Shown here in pieces: positions 43,027 to 53,625 of a stretch of 64,000 bases of DNA; the first letter of the stretch is position 1; the number at the start of each line of letters is the position of its first letter. A model generated the notes under the pieces. The model was not told the DNA's origin. It saw only the letters and a list, made by a program, of their open reading frames with translations, and made no database searches. Origin of the DNA: Cornus controversa (taxonomy: Eukaryota; Streptophyta; Magnoliopsida; Cornales; Cornaceae); the NCBI GenBank assembly GCA_026545225.1, contig CM048846.1:55132770-55196769 (forward strand), given 5' to 3'. The position numbers were made by a program, and so were the translations under genes.

Positions 43027-45540
43027 TGTCACGCCCCAATTTTTTATTACCAAAAATTGAGGGTGATTAGGTTTTCACATTATCAAATCAAATCTCTAAT
43101 CTCACCATGATACCATACTCTGATACTAAGTTGTCACACCCCTATTTCTGACACCCGGTTAAGAGTGAGGGAAATGGGGGTGAACGGTGATTATCAAACA
43201 TCCAAACCACCCAATTACGGAAGCTATCATTACGTATGTGATCATCTATGCGTAAACTCCTCATTATTCATCTCAATGGGTTCCACATTGGTCTATGTAC
43301 CCTTACATACTCATTCATGTTCTAAGGTTTGAAAAATTCCATTTTTGTCCAGTTTCGGTCGGCTGAAACCTAGGTTCAATTGACTTTCAGGTTCCTAATT
43401 CTGTTGGTCGGTTGGAGAATTGCTTCGGTCGACCAAAAGGGAGCTTTCGGCTAACTGAAACCTTCGTTCAGTCGTTCGAAACAGGTACCCCATTCGCAAA
43501 TATTTGTGATCTCACAATTTCGGTCGGCTGCTATAGAGACTAGGCAATTGAAAGTTCAAAAATGTCCCAAAACCTGATTTTCACAAGTCCATAGGCATCC
43601 TTTAGGTTCATACAATCATTTACCACTCAAAACATATATAAATCTCCACAAAATTCATGCATTTACAACTCAAATATACGAAGTCCAGACATTCCATAAC
43701 TTTGCTCTAAAATATGCATTCCCTTGAAGCATAAGCATTCATAATAATCCATAATGTACATAGCAAGTTAAGAAATATAAGATCCTCATTTCCAAAATCC
43801 ATTTCCACATTTCCATACATGGAAGATTTAAAAAGGATCCATTAAGCATACATTTATCCAAAAGGTCATACGCATGCCATATGTGGCATTTACATTTGAA
43901 GTTCATGTACAAGTGAAGAACCAAATGTAAAGGCAACACTACAACTATGGTCCACATGCCACAAGCCAACATGGACATCTATCTACACATCCAAAAGAAC
44001 GTCTCCAAAATGAACTCAAACATCCGTTTGTGCACTCTAAGCTTCCTCCTCCATTGGAGCTTTATCTAAAAAAGAGTTTGGGGGAAGGGAGTGAGCAGAT
44101 CAATGGCTAAGTAGGACTGATCCACCTGACTCTACCTTAACTCATGCAGCCATGCATGAATGCACATAAAATCTCTAAATGTCTACATGTTATGCCTCAA
44201 TGAATTTTCATACTCAAAACATTCATGTTTTTGAAATAATGCGTGATGTCTCACATTTCAACATAAAACAGTTTATAAGGAAATACAATTCGTAAATAAA
44301 CTCACACCACGTATACCTAGAAATCACTTCAACTGAGGACTTTTTCTTATCACAATTCCAATAGTAAGGAACTTGTCGAGATCATAAACTCTACTTACGC
44401 TTTTCGGGCTACTAATCTGACGAAGCGACATCTGCTTGGCCTAGTTTTGGGCCTTGCACCCTAGGGCTCTAGACCCTTCTTAATTCTCACATATGCCCCC
44501 AAAAATCACAAATTTTCACATATTGCATTTTATCACATAATGCACCAATCTCAAGCTTGTCACAATTCTCATCAAATGCATCACATAAACCAAGTTAATG
44601 CATATCATCCTCAAATCATACATATTCAATGCTATCACACCCAACTCATGGAAATCACAATACTCATGCATTTTAAAGAAAATAATCTTTTTCATGCATT
44701 TACTCTTCTTATGGAGTCAAATCACACAACTCCTCAAATGAACACAAATAAAAAATGTATTCGTAAACATCACCAAGTCATGCATAATACATAATTTTAA
44801 TATATACATATTCACAAACTCATATTTTCACAAAATCTCCAAAGTAAAAGTTCATGTCACAATTATGTGACCTATAGAATCAAAGTAAAAATGAGATTCA
44901 CACCCCTACCTCAAATCTCAAGCTTGTCCTAGCAAATCTCAAATTTCCAGCCCTTTTCTCCTTGTTGAAAATAACTTTTGTTCAGTTCAAACCAGAACCC
45001 TTGCCGAGTAAAGCAAACCTTTTGCCTTCGGCGTCTTCCAAATCAAAGCCTAACTAAGCCCTTCGAAATGTAGAGAGAAGGGAGATAGATGAAATGGGAG
45101 AGTTAGAGAGAGAGATATTACTGTAAAAGTGATTATATCTCAGCCCCTCTAGATATTTATAATATCTTGGGGTGCAAAATGACTAAAACACCCCCAGAGT
45201 CACTTAACGTACCCTCCCAACCTTTGTTTTTGATTTTTAAAGCGGCTATGACTCTGAAATCGCTTTCTTAACTCTCTAAACATTCCGTTTGGTTCATAAC
45301 CAAAAATCATAGTTTTTCAAAAAAAAATCAAATTTTCGGGTCCACTAGACTGCATCCCGGGGCCTTGTTGACCCAAAAAGTCAAACTTCTCCAAATATTT
45401 TGAAAACTTCCCAAAATCCTAAAACAACTTCCCAAACATGTTTCTCATAATTAAAACATGTTAAACATCATTAAAAATACATTTAAGGCAAAAATGATGG
45501 TTAAAATGAAAATCGATCAAAATTGGGTCGGGTCTCTACA
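43027..45540 (-). repeat. 5' LTR of the minus-strand Ty3 element (2514 bp)
   Basis: On the minus strand TGTAGAGACCC to CGTGACA. TATA box at about 45163-45154. It holds a cluster of TTTCGGTCGACCGAAA-like words (43362-43528). Related by its first half to the long LTR at 18707-23022. No genes. Confidence 0.85.
43352..43528. repeat. Cluster of words related to TTTCGGTCGACCGAAA
   Basis: Five or six imperfect copies: TTTCGGTCGGCTGAAAC (about 43352), GGTCGGTTGGAG (about 43406), CTTCGGTCGACCAAAAG (about 43422), CTTTCGGCTAACTGAAAC (about 43444), CAGTCGTTCGAAAC (about 43469) and TTTCGGTCGGCTG (about 43519). Confidence 0.6.
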
Positions 45541-45545
45541 TTTCT

Positions 45546-45649
45546 TAAGAATAAAAAGAATGAAAATTTTAGAAAAGGAAAGTATTCTAAATTCAGAGGT
45601 AAAAATAATAAAAAGATGTTTTTGTTGCTTTTCCTGCTATTTCTCATAT
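45546..45649 (+). pseudogene. gag: Copia gag, second fragment
   Basis: Basic reading LKNKKNENFRKGKYSKFRGKN, in frame with 36125-36218 across the Ty3 insertion. It is cut at 45649 by a Mutator-like element and resumes at 48003. Confidence 0.65.
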
Positions 45650-47993
45650 GGGATAATTACACTTACCTCCCTTTTAGTTTGGCTTTATAACACTTACCCC
45701 CCTGTGTTTTGGCATATAACACTTACCCCCCTCTAGTTTGCACATTGGTAACAAATACCCCCTTTTGTAAATCAAACTAACGGTTATTGCTAATATCATC
45801 AAAATTTAATCTTAAAAGGACAATTATACCCTTAAGAATGTTGCGACTAAAGTTGGCGGGTCTCGATTTCAATGGCAGCTTTGACATTGGGATAGTATTC
45901 AATGGTGAGTGTTGATGGCGTAGGTGGTGAAGCATAGTGGAGATGGAGGTGGGTGGTGGCTCGGCTAGAGGTGATGGTGCTACGGTTGAAGGTTCGAAGT
46001 GGGTCTGATCACAGTGGTGGCTTATGGTGGGGGAAATGGGTTTACATGACTGTTTGGGTGTTGTTTGAAAAATGGTGGTGGAGTTGGTGGTTTGTTGGGT
46101 CTGATTAGCATTGGGTCTTTTTGGCCGAGGTGATGACGGCAGTGGAGATATAAGTCTTCTAGGTGCGGCAGTGGAGATGGTGGGTCTTGGCTTCAATCGC
46201 AACTTTGGCATTGGGATGGTAGTGGCTAGTGGTTTGGCTAGAGTTGGGTCTTCTCGGCAGTGGTTTCAATGGTCATTGTTGATGGTGCAAGTGGTGGGTG
46301 GTGGCTCTTCTGGAGGTAATGTTGCTATGGTTGAAGGTCCGAAGTGGGTCTGCTCAAAATGGTGGCTCATGGTGGGGTATAATTATCCTTTGAAGATTAA
46401 ATTTTGATGATATTAACAATAACCGTTAGTTTGATGGACAAAAGGAGGTATTTGTTACCAATGTGCAAACTAGAGGGGGGTAAGTATTATATGCCAAAAC
46501 ATAGGGGAGGTAATGATTCGTGTGTGAGTGTGACTCAAAAAGTATATCAATTAAAAATTAACACACTTCGCAATAGAACGAATTCCTTGCAGAATAGGGC
46601 TATCGAAAGGGGTGTCGAACCTCAGGGACTATGGTCTGACTGAGTTGAATTGTTAGGACTAATTCTAATTAAATTTAAAAGAAATAAATTCTGATTTTTA
46701 ATTCTAAATTAACTAATGAAGCAATTGAGCAAAAGCAAGAAAAACTAAGGAGTGTAGAGAATATAAGATAAGTCTAGGGTAATTGATTTCACCACTAACT
46801 TCACAATCAATGGTCAATTGAATTAACTATGGGGCATCATATCATGCATAAGTGGTGTCGGTGGCTACAAGCTCACCTCCATCCGTCAAGAAGATAACAT
46901 ATGATTAAGGCTAAGTCATGGATTATCTTCGATTGGCATGGGCCATCTGCCTAACTACTCTACTCTAGGGTGCAGCATGGTTCATCTTCTCTAGGCATAA
47001 TCCATCAAAGCTTTTAATGATATATTCAGTGAAAACCATTGTGTAATAATCACTCTCATGATCACAGAAAACAAGAGGGATGAGTTCAATAACAATAATC
47101 AAGTATCTAAGACAAGATAAGAAATCATTGAAACTGAATTTATAAGACTTTTATTGCTCAATTCTATAAGAAAAATCCTCTAAATTACACAATCTATGAA
47201 TGAATACAAAAATCCCCAATAATTAGAACAATCAAACCAGTGATGTTTAGTTAGGGCTCCATCAAAACCCTGGTGGCTGAACTAGCCGCTCATGGTACGC
47301 CTTGTTCTCCAATGATTCTCCACTCCAAAAGCTCTTCAAAGCTGCTGCCAAGTCTCCTCAATACAGCCCTAATTCGTCACTATTAATAGCCGAGAGAATA
47401 CATCAAAGTCCTAATCCAATTAGGAATTAATTAGGTTTTCCCGCAGCACTAATCAGGTGGGTTTTTCTTGCTGACGTTCGGCCCAACTTTTTACGCACTA
47501 GAAGTCCGATTCACGAAATTTTCATGAAATACAAAAGTGTGCAGAATCGAATTTTGTTGAATTTATGCAAAAATTAAGTCGATTTGAGGCTCAAAAATAA
47601 CAATTCTGGTCCATTTTCCAAAACGGGATTAAGACTGTATTATGCGCAAATTTGGGCTTCAGGCCCGAAACCTTCTTAAGCAACTGTAATTCTCTTGAAC
47701 CTCTTTCTTGGGCTGATTTGAGTTGAAATAAATGTTTGAATGGATCTCCTTGATGTAGGCTTCATCTAACCATCTTGGATGTCATCTTTAAAAGCCCAAA
47801 ATCATGGTTTTAACTGAAATAATCATTAAGGTCCTGAAAATACAGAAAACACTAAAACGAAGTAAAATCACAAAATAATCTATTACTAAGAGAATAAAAT
47901 ACACAAGTTAAGAGGCTATAATGCGTAACATTCAACGCCGATCAGGTAAGTGTTATAAAGCCAAACTAGAAGGGAGGTAAGTATAATTATCCC
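45650..47993. mobile_element. Non-autonomous Mutator-like element 1, with a solo LTR inside
   Basis: Ends GGGATAATTACACTTACC in inverted orientation, with terminal repeats of about 180 bp and a perfect 9-bp duplication TTCTCATAT (45641-45649 and 47994-48002), the size typical of Mutator elements. Without the solo LTR and its duplication it is about 908 bp. The interior shares a minus-strand open frame (45777-46211, 144 codons) with its sister at 49403-50353, and contains a direct repeat of about 200 bp. No transposase. Confidence 0.92.
46514..47944 (-). mobile_element. Solo LTR of the Athila family (1431 bp)
   Basis: Reverse complement of the LTR at 32728-34209, flanked by a perfect GGTAA duplication (46509-46513 and 47945-47949). 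It interrupts the right terminal repeat of Mutator-like element 1, so it is younger than that element. Confidence 0.95.
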
Positions 47994-48002
47994 TTCTCAT
48001 AT

Positions 48003-48787
48003 TGATGATGATATTGCTAATGATTCTTTTTCTGATGTAGATGAAACAGAGATTTATACAACTCTAAGTCAGATTGGGTCTAAAGATTCAGAAGTTGAGC
48101 AATTAGATGAAGAACCATGTGAAAGCAAGTTGCAATTTTTTTTTTTTTTTGAGAAATTGCTAAAGGCTTATAATGATAAGTATAAGAAGCTGAAGCAAGT
48201 TGAAATTGAAAAAGAAACTTTAAAGAAAGAGAATGAAGAGCAATTGAAGTTGATTGAGAAAAACAAAGCTGATATTCAAAATCTTCAAAGCAAAGTCAAG
48301 TTTCTCAAAAGCAAAGTAAGTCAAGCTATTTCTGCTAGAGATACTTTTGTTGCTAGTATTGATTTTCTTGAGCGTAAATTGAAAAAATCACAAGAGAAAT
48401 TGATTGTATTTACTTCTGGACAGATTAAACTTGATATCATGATTAATGTTGGTAAGCCTGTAGGAGATAAAAATGGACTAGGTTTTGTTGGGTCATCATC
48501 TAAGGGTAAAACTATTTTTGTTAAACTGAACAACTTGAATTTGTTTGCACCCAAACATAAGCTTCAAGTTGAGTCTTTGCATGCTAATGTTGTGTCCAAT
48601 GTGTTTCATTGTACTTTTTGTGGGAAGAATGGATATAGTCAACATTATTGATATAAGAAGAGAAAACATTCTAATTCTAATTTTCATGTGCATAATTCTT
48701 TTGCTAAGAATAGGGTTCATGCTAAAAATTTATATTATTGGAATAAACCCAAAATTTCTCAAGCTAAAAAGAATTCAAATAAGAAAT
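48003..48787 (+). pseudogene. gag: Copia gag, third fragment: coiled coil and zinc knuckle
   Basis: An acidic stretch (DDDIANDSFSDVDETE) is followed by a long heptad-rich Lys/Glu coiled coil (48130-48420: LLKAYNDKYKKLKQVEIEKE, KADIQNLQSKVKFLKSKV). A CCHC-like knuckle (FHCTFCGKNGYSQHY then a stop in the last position) is at about 48606-48655, then a basic tail to a stop at 48787. This layout is that of SIRE-like Copia gag. No protease or pol follows, so the element may have been a gag-only derivative. Confidence 0.75.
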
Positions 48788-49402
48788 AGAATGTTTCTTT
48801 TTCTCCACAATATTTTTCTAATAGGTTGTATGTCAAAATAATGTGGATGAAAAAGGAAGATTTGGAGGAGTTTGTGCCTGTTGATACTATGAAATTTATT
48901 CCTAATAGGTCTTTGGGTGCAAGACCCCCTAACTAGGTTATTAGGACTTTTATGGTCATGGACTAAGCTTATGTTCATTATTTGTTTTCCATTAGACCAT
49001 AGTTTTTGGATTTGGTTAGGTTTTGTTTATTTTTATATGATAATCATGTGAATGTGGAAATTATATTTTTCTATGAAATAATGTGAATTATCTATATTTC
49101 TGTTTAAGTTCACTTTGATTTGTGAATGCATGATTGAGGCACTTAGTTTATCAATGGATGAAGTACTTGAGTTTATGATCTAAGCATTGATAATTAATGT
49201 GCTGTATTTATTTCTTTTTAGAGGTGAATCTTTTGAGTCCATACAATTTGTACCCTAGTCCAACTCTGAGAGAATTGATTAAAAACTAATGTAAAGTTGA
49301 TTAGAGTATATTGTATGAGTAGCATTGAAGGCTTAAATGATCAATAAAAAAATTAAAAGAAAAGATTCTATTTTTTATTCAGCATAAAGAGAAAAGAATA
49401 AA
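48788..49402 (+). other. Copia internal non-coding region
   Basis: A short reading (EFVPVDTMKFIPNRSLGARPP, 48865-48935) resembles the linker after gag in Copia elements. After it the sequence is AT-rich with no gene. Sequence on both sides of the insertion at 49403-50353 is continuous. Confidence 0.5.
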
Positions 49403-50353
49403 GGGATAATTACACTTACCTCCCTTCTAGTTTGGCTTTATAACACTTTACCTCCCCTGTGTTTTGGAATATAACACTTACCCCCCTCTAGTTTGCACAT
49501 TGGTAACAAATTCCCCCTTTTGTCAATCAAACTAACGGTTATTGCTAATATCATCCAAATTTAATCTTAAAAGGACAATTATACCCTCAAAAATGTTGCA
49601 ACTGAAGTTGGCGGGTCTCGATTTCAATGACAGCTCCGACATTGGGATAGTAGTGGCTAGTGGTTTGGCCGGAGCTGGGTCTTCTCAGCAATGGTTTCAA
49701 TGGTGAGTGTTGATGGCGTAGGTGGTGAAGCATAGTGGAGATGGAGTTGGGTGGCGGCTCGGCTAGAGGTGATGTCGCTACGATTGAAGGTCCGAAGTGG
49801 GTCTGCTCACAGTGGTGGCTCATAGTGGGGGAAATGGGTTTACACAACTGTTTGGGTGTTGCTTGAATAATGGTGGTGGAGTTGGTGGTTTGGTAGGTCT
49901 GATTGACATTGGGTCTTTTTGGCCGAGGTGATGACGGCAGTGGAGATATAAGTCTTCTAGGTGCGGCAGTGGAGGTGGTGAGTCTTGGCTTCAATCGCAA
50001 CTTTGGCATTGGGATGGTAGTGGCTAGTGGTTTGGCTAGAGTTGGGTCTTCTCGGCAGTGGTTTCAATGGTGATTGTTGATGGTGCAGGTGGTGGGTGGT
50101 GGCTCTTCTGGAGGTGATGTTGCTATGGTTGAAGGTCCGAAGTGGGTCTGCTCAAAATGGTGGCTCATAGTGGGGTATAATTATCCTTTTAAGATTAAAT
50201 TTTGATGATATTAGCAATAACCGTTAGTTTGATTGACAAAAGGGGGTATTTGTTACCAATGTGCAAACTAGAGGGGGGTAAGTGTTATATTCCAAAACAC
50301 AGGGGAGGTAAGTGTTATAGCCAAACTAGAAGGGAGGTAAGTGTAATTATCCC
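49403..50353. mobile_element. Non-autonomous Mutator-like element 2 (951 bp)
   Basis: GGGATAATTACACTTACC at both ends in inverted orientation, terminal repeats of about 180 bp, and a perfect 9-bp duplication AAGAATAAA (49394-49402 and 50354-50362). The interior has two direct repeats of about 200 bp (about 49600-49830 and 49985-50175), both with GGTTTCAATGGTGA and GAAGGTCCGAAGTGGGTCTG. A minus-strand open frame (50009-49587, 140 codons, Pro/Ser/Thr-rich) is shared with element 1. I do not recognise its product; it may be captured host sequence. Confidence 0.93.
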
Positions 50354-50362
50354 AAGAATAAA

Positions 50363-51372
50363 ATGAATTACTAAAAATCTAAGACAAAAGGAAAAGGCTA
50401 CCTTCGGGATGTGTTCGAATCTACCACTACGACATAAATCTCCAATGAGGTATCTTTTAAAGAATTTGTTTTGAGGAAATAGTTGGCTGCCCGAAAGCAT
50501 GAAAGCCACCGTCTTAGAAATAATTTTTAAAAAAAAAAATTTAATAAAAAAATAATTTGATCATGTGTGATTTTATTGCTTAACATCCAATGTATTTTAG
50601 AAGATGAATCAAAAGAATTTGATTAATTTTTGATGATGTTAGATTGCATACACATACATGGATTTGTTAGATGAATTTTCAAATTTTTATAAATATTTGT
50701 GTATTGAAAATTGTGCCATGATCATGAATTTAAGGATGAATTTTGTTGGCAAATTTATGAGTTTTAAAATTGTGCATTTGTGAATTTTCTTGAATTTTTA
50801 AAAAAAATTTAGAACTCATTGTTATTTTATGTGAAAATTTTGTTTTAATTATGATATGATTATTATATTTTTTATTTTCACATAAATAAAAACCCAAAAA
50901 GATTTTTCTAATTTTTCAGATTTTTAGGAATTTTTTTGAAAAACTACCAAAAAGAGTCAAGGAAGTCAAACTTGGTCAACATACCAAATTAACCACCTTG
51001 GACCAGTATAAGGGATAGGCTGGACCGGTTCACATAGGCTCAGCAAGAACATTTTATATGTGCATGTGTGCTATGTGTTCATAATGTGCCTTCATTCTCC
51101 AAGTGTGCCTTTTTCTTTCTTTTTCCCTTACTTTGCCATAACTCTCATCATACTTTGTGCTTGATATATTGTATCATTTTGATTGATATTTGTGATTGAT
51201 TTTGAATTAAATTGATGAAAGGGATTGATCATTGAAGGATTTGGGTTGATTTTGGGAGATTTAATTAACAAAGTTTCATTGAAGCTTGTGTTTTCAAGAC
51301 TTGCACACTAAATATTTGTGAAAATTCTCCAATGGCTTTACATTGCTATTTTGCATTCCTCTCATCGTGGCA
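50363..51372 (+). other. AT-rich non-coding sequence, probably Copia internal region
   Basis: No gene found. The phrase CTGGACCGGTTCAC at about 51021 resembles the palindromic words of the Copia LTR at 35191. Confidence 0.4.
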
Positions 51373-51516
51373 ATGGCCCGTGGCTCTAGGCGACAAAAAG
51401 TTAATGTTTCTCTAACACCGAAAGGCAACATAATTTTCACGAAGGATCATTTTGATGATGAAGGAATCTTTGATCACTATAGAAAGGTTATTGATTGTAG
51501 TGCCAATGAGATGTGA
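51373..51516 (+). pseudogene. Short reading frame MARGSRRQKVNVSL, truncated
   Basis: 47 codons from ATG to TGA, with ample Lys/Arg near the start and KDHFDDEGIFDHYRKVID at the end. The style resembles the N-terminus of the third reading frame of large plant retroelements, but the match is too short for a firm call. The following 600 bp are tandem repeats. Confidence 0.35.
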
Positions 51517-51539
51517 ACGAAGCTTTGGTTTGGAAAGCA

Positions 51540-52165
51540 TATAAATGTGTGGAAAGTGAATAAAAATGAGACTAAAAATGTGAATATAATTTTTTTTGAT
51601 TTTTTTATGCAAAAACATCTTTCAAATATCCCTAAAAGTTGTAAAAAAATTGGAAAGAAAAAATATAAAAAAATATTTGTTTAAAGTGTGTGAAAAAGTA
51701 CTTTAAATGTGTGAAAAGTGAGAAAAAATGAGACAAAAAAATATGAATGTAAATTTTTTGTTATTTCTTTTGTGCAAAAACATCCTTCGAATATGCATAA
51801 GAGTTCTTAAAAAAATTGGAAAGAAAAAACATAAAAAAATATTTGTTTAAAGTGTGTGAAAAAGTACTTTAAATGTGTGAAAAAGTTCTTTAAATGTGTG
51901 AAAAGTGAATAAAAATGATACTAAAAAATGTGAATATAAATTTTGATTATTTTTATGCAAAAACATCCTTCAAATATGCCTAAGAGTTCCTAAAAAAATT
52001 GGAAAGAAAAAATATAAAAAAATATTTATTTTATGTGTGTGGAGAGGTACTTTAAATATGTGGAAAGTGAATAAAAATGAGACTGAAAATCTGAATATAA
52101 TTTTTTTTTTTTTTACAAAAACATCTTTCAAATGTCTAAAAATTCCTAAAATAAATTGGAAACAT
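51540..52165 (+). repeat. Tandem repeat, unit about 165 bp, nearly four copies
   Basis: Units start near 51545, 51700, 51880 and 52057. Each holds TGTGTG-AAAGTGAATAAAAATGA, then ATGCAAAAACATCCTTC, then CTAAAAAAATTGGAAAG. Copies differ by small indels, especially in A and T runs. Very AT-rich and non-coding. Confidence 0.85.
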
Positions 52166-52412
52166 TTTAATTATGTGTAAAATGACATGAAAGTTGTGAA
52201 AAATTAATTTAAGTGTGTAGTCATGAATTAAAAAAATTATAACTTTTATGTCTTAAGTTAAAACATTGTCTAAGTTATATTCAAATTGAAGCTCTCGGAA
52301 TATTTTATTGAACAAAATTAGTTTCATCAAAAAATATTATTTGTAGTAAAAATTATGGACTTTTAAATGAAAAGAAAATAAATAAAAAGTATATATATAT
52401 ATATATATATAT

Positions 52413-52669
52413 GGATAATGCTTGGGTCCTGCCTTGACAGCACCAACTTCATTCTTCTTGCTGATGTGGACCAATGAGTGTGCAGATGGGAGTTGAAGAG
52501 ACAAAAAAAAAAAAGCAATAAACGATGAACTTTTCACTTAACTTAGAAGAAGATGGATAATGTTCATCTTAAAAAAAATAAAGTTTTGGAAAGCTGTTTT
52601 AATTCCATTGGTGCACATAAGTAGGGAGAATGAAATTGGTGCTGCCAGGGTAAGACCCAAGGATTATCC
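52413..52669. mobile_element. MITE (257 bp) with long inverted repeats, in TA repeats
   Basis: The left end GGATAATGCTTGGGTCCTGCC and right end GGGTAAGACCCAAGGATTATCC are inverted repeats that extend for about 60 bp (CAGCACCAA-TTCATTCT, then TGGACCAATG or TGCACCAATG). Both sides are (TA)n, so the duplication cannot be read. The interior is A-rich. No coding capacity. Confidence 0.75.
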
Positions 52670-52697
52670 TATATATATATATATGGAAGGTAGGAAC

Positions 52698-52699
<2 letters not shown>

Positions 52700-52728
<29 letters not shown>
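52700..52728. repeat. (GA)n microsatellite
   Basis: About 14 GA units, downstream of the kinase exon. Confidence 0.95.
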
Positions 52729-53201
52729 GGGAAACTGACCACATAAATAATATATTAATGTAATTTATAAGGAAGCAAACGGAAAGATTGCAACGTTTTC
52801 TAATTTTTTTTTAAACTCAGTCCAATCTTCTACCGCAACCGCTACAGCATGACCCGGTAGAGGATCCCAGTCTGCATTTAATAGCTATTCTCTTTGTTCA
52901 ATAAGAAAAGGAAAGACAAAATGACGGAAGACAGTACATTTAGTTTTCACAGAAGACATACAAAAAAAAAGGTCTCTTTGGCTACCTCAAAGTTTCTCTG
53001 AACAAATGAGAGACATCTAACACTAGTGTCTTGTATTTCTATACAAATTTACCAAAGAGAGTTGTGTTGTGAAGAAGATGATAGTTACTGTTGCAAAGAA
53101 GGTGACGGAGGACATCAAATTTACCAATATTATGGATCCAAAGAAACATGCATGGTTTTTTTCCTTATTTCTATATATATTTTTTTCCCCGGTCCACAGC
53201 C

Positions 53202-53236
53202 GAACCAGCCGGTTCTCTAAGAGAGCCGGCCGGTTC
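53202..53236. other. GC-rich hairpin, 16-bp stem, 3-nt loop
   Basis: GAACCAGCCGGTTCTC, TAA, GAGAGCCGGCCGGTTC: the two 16-nt arms pair with one A-C mismatch and one G-T wobble. It stands out from AT-rich surroundings, and GGCCATAAGGGCC follows. It lies about 390 bp beyond the kinase stop codon on the kinase's strand. Confidence 0.7.
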
Positions 53237-53625
53237 AAGGCCATAAGGGCCGTTTCGGTCACCGTAACGGCAGGTTCCTGTGTGAGTACTCCGTATCGGT
53301 AAAAGACCTTGCTAACCTTCGGATTCTTGGAAAAATCAAAAGAGTGCAGATACTTAAAAGACTACTAGTCTACTACCAATGTCTCTGAAATAGATACTTT
53401 GATCATGATTATAAAAAAAGAAATAGTTAACAGTTCAAACATTTTTTCCTCAACTTGGTGAAAAGACAAAGTTGTGAATGTACTTGATACAATACCGTGT
53501 TATATAGGACCTGGGTTTTACTATGCTAATTACTACAATTTTAATCTCAAATATACAGATAATCTCTAATACCAGAGTAAACCAGATTTCAATCCATCTT
53601 GGAAGAGCTCCAGATTGCAAAAGCC

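Larger units (their letters stand above)
36219..45540 (-). mobile_element. Ty3/gypsy element on the minus strand with unlike LTRs
   Basis: Flanked by TTTCT (36214-36218 and 45541-45545). Reading on the minus strand: 5' LTR 45540-43027, primer site 43024-43012, gag (42764-41770), protease, reverse transcriptase and part of RNase H (to 39918), then directly the start of an LTR at 39917. RNase H end, integrase and polypurine tract are absent. The two LTRs are nearly identical only over 36325-36516 against 43133-43320. A truncated Tat/Athila-type LTR (36539-38145) sits in the 3' LTR. Confidence 0.85.

Noticed and set aside
46111-46407. + strand frame of 98 codons, Gly/Val-rich
   Set aside because: Antisense to the shared Mutator-like frame. 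It is not kept in the sister element at the same position.
53202-53236. Helitron 3' end
   Set aside because: The hairpin is not followed on either strand by a CTRR terminus at the usual distance, and no matching TC start was seen.
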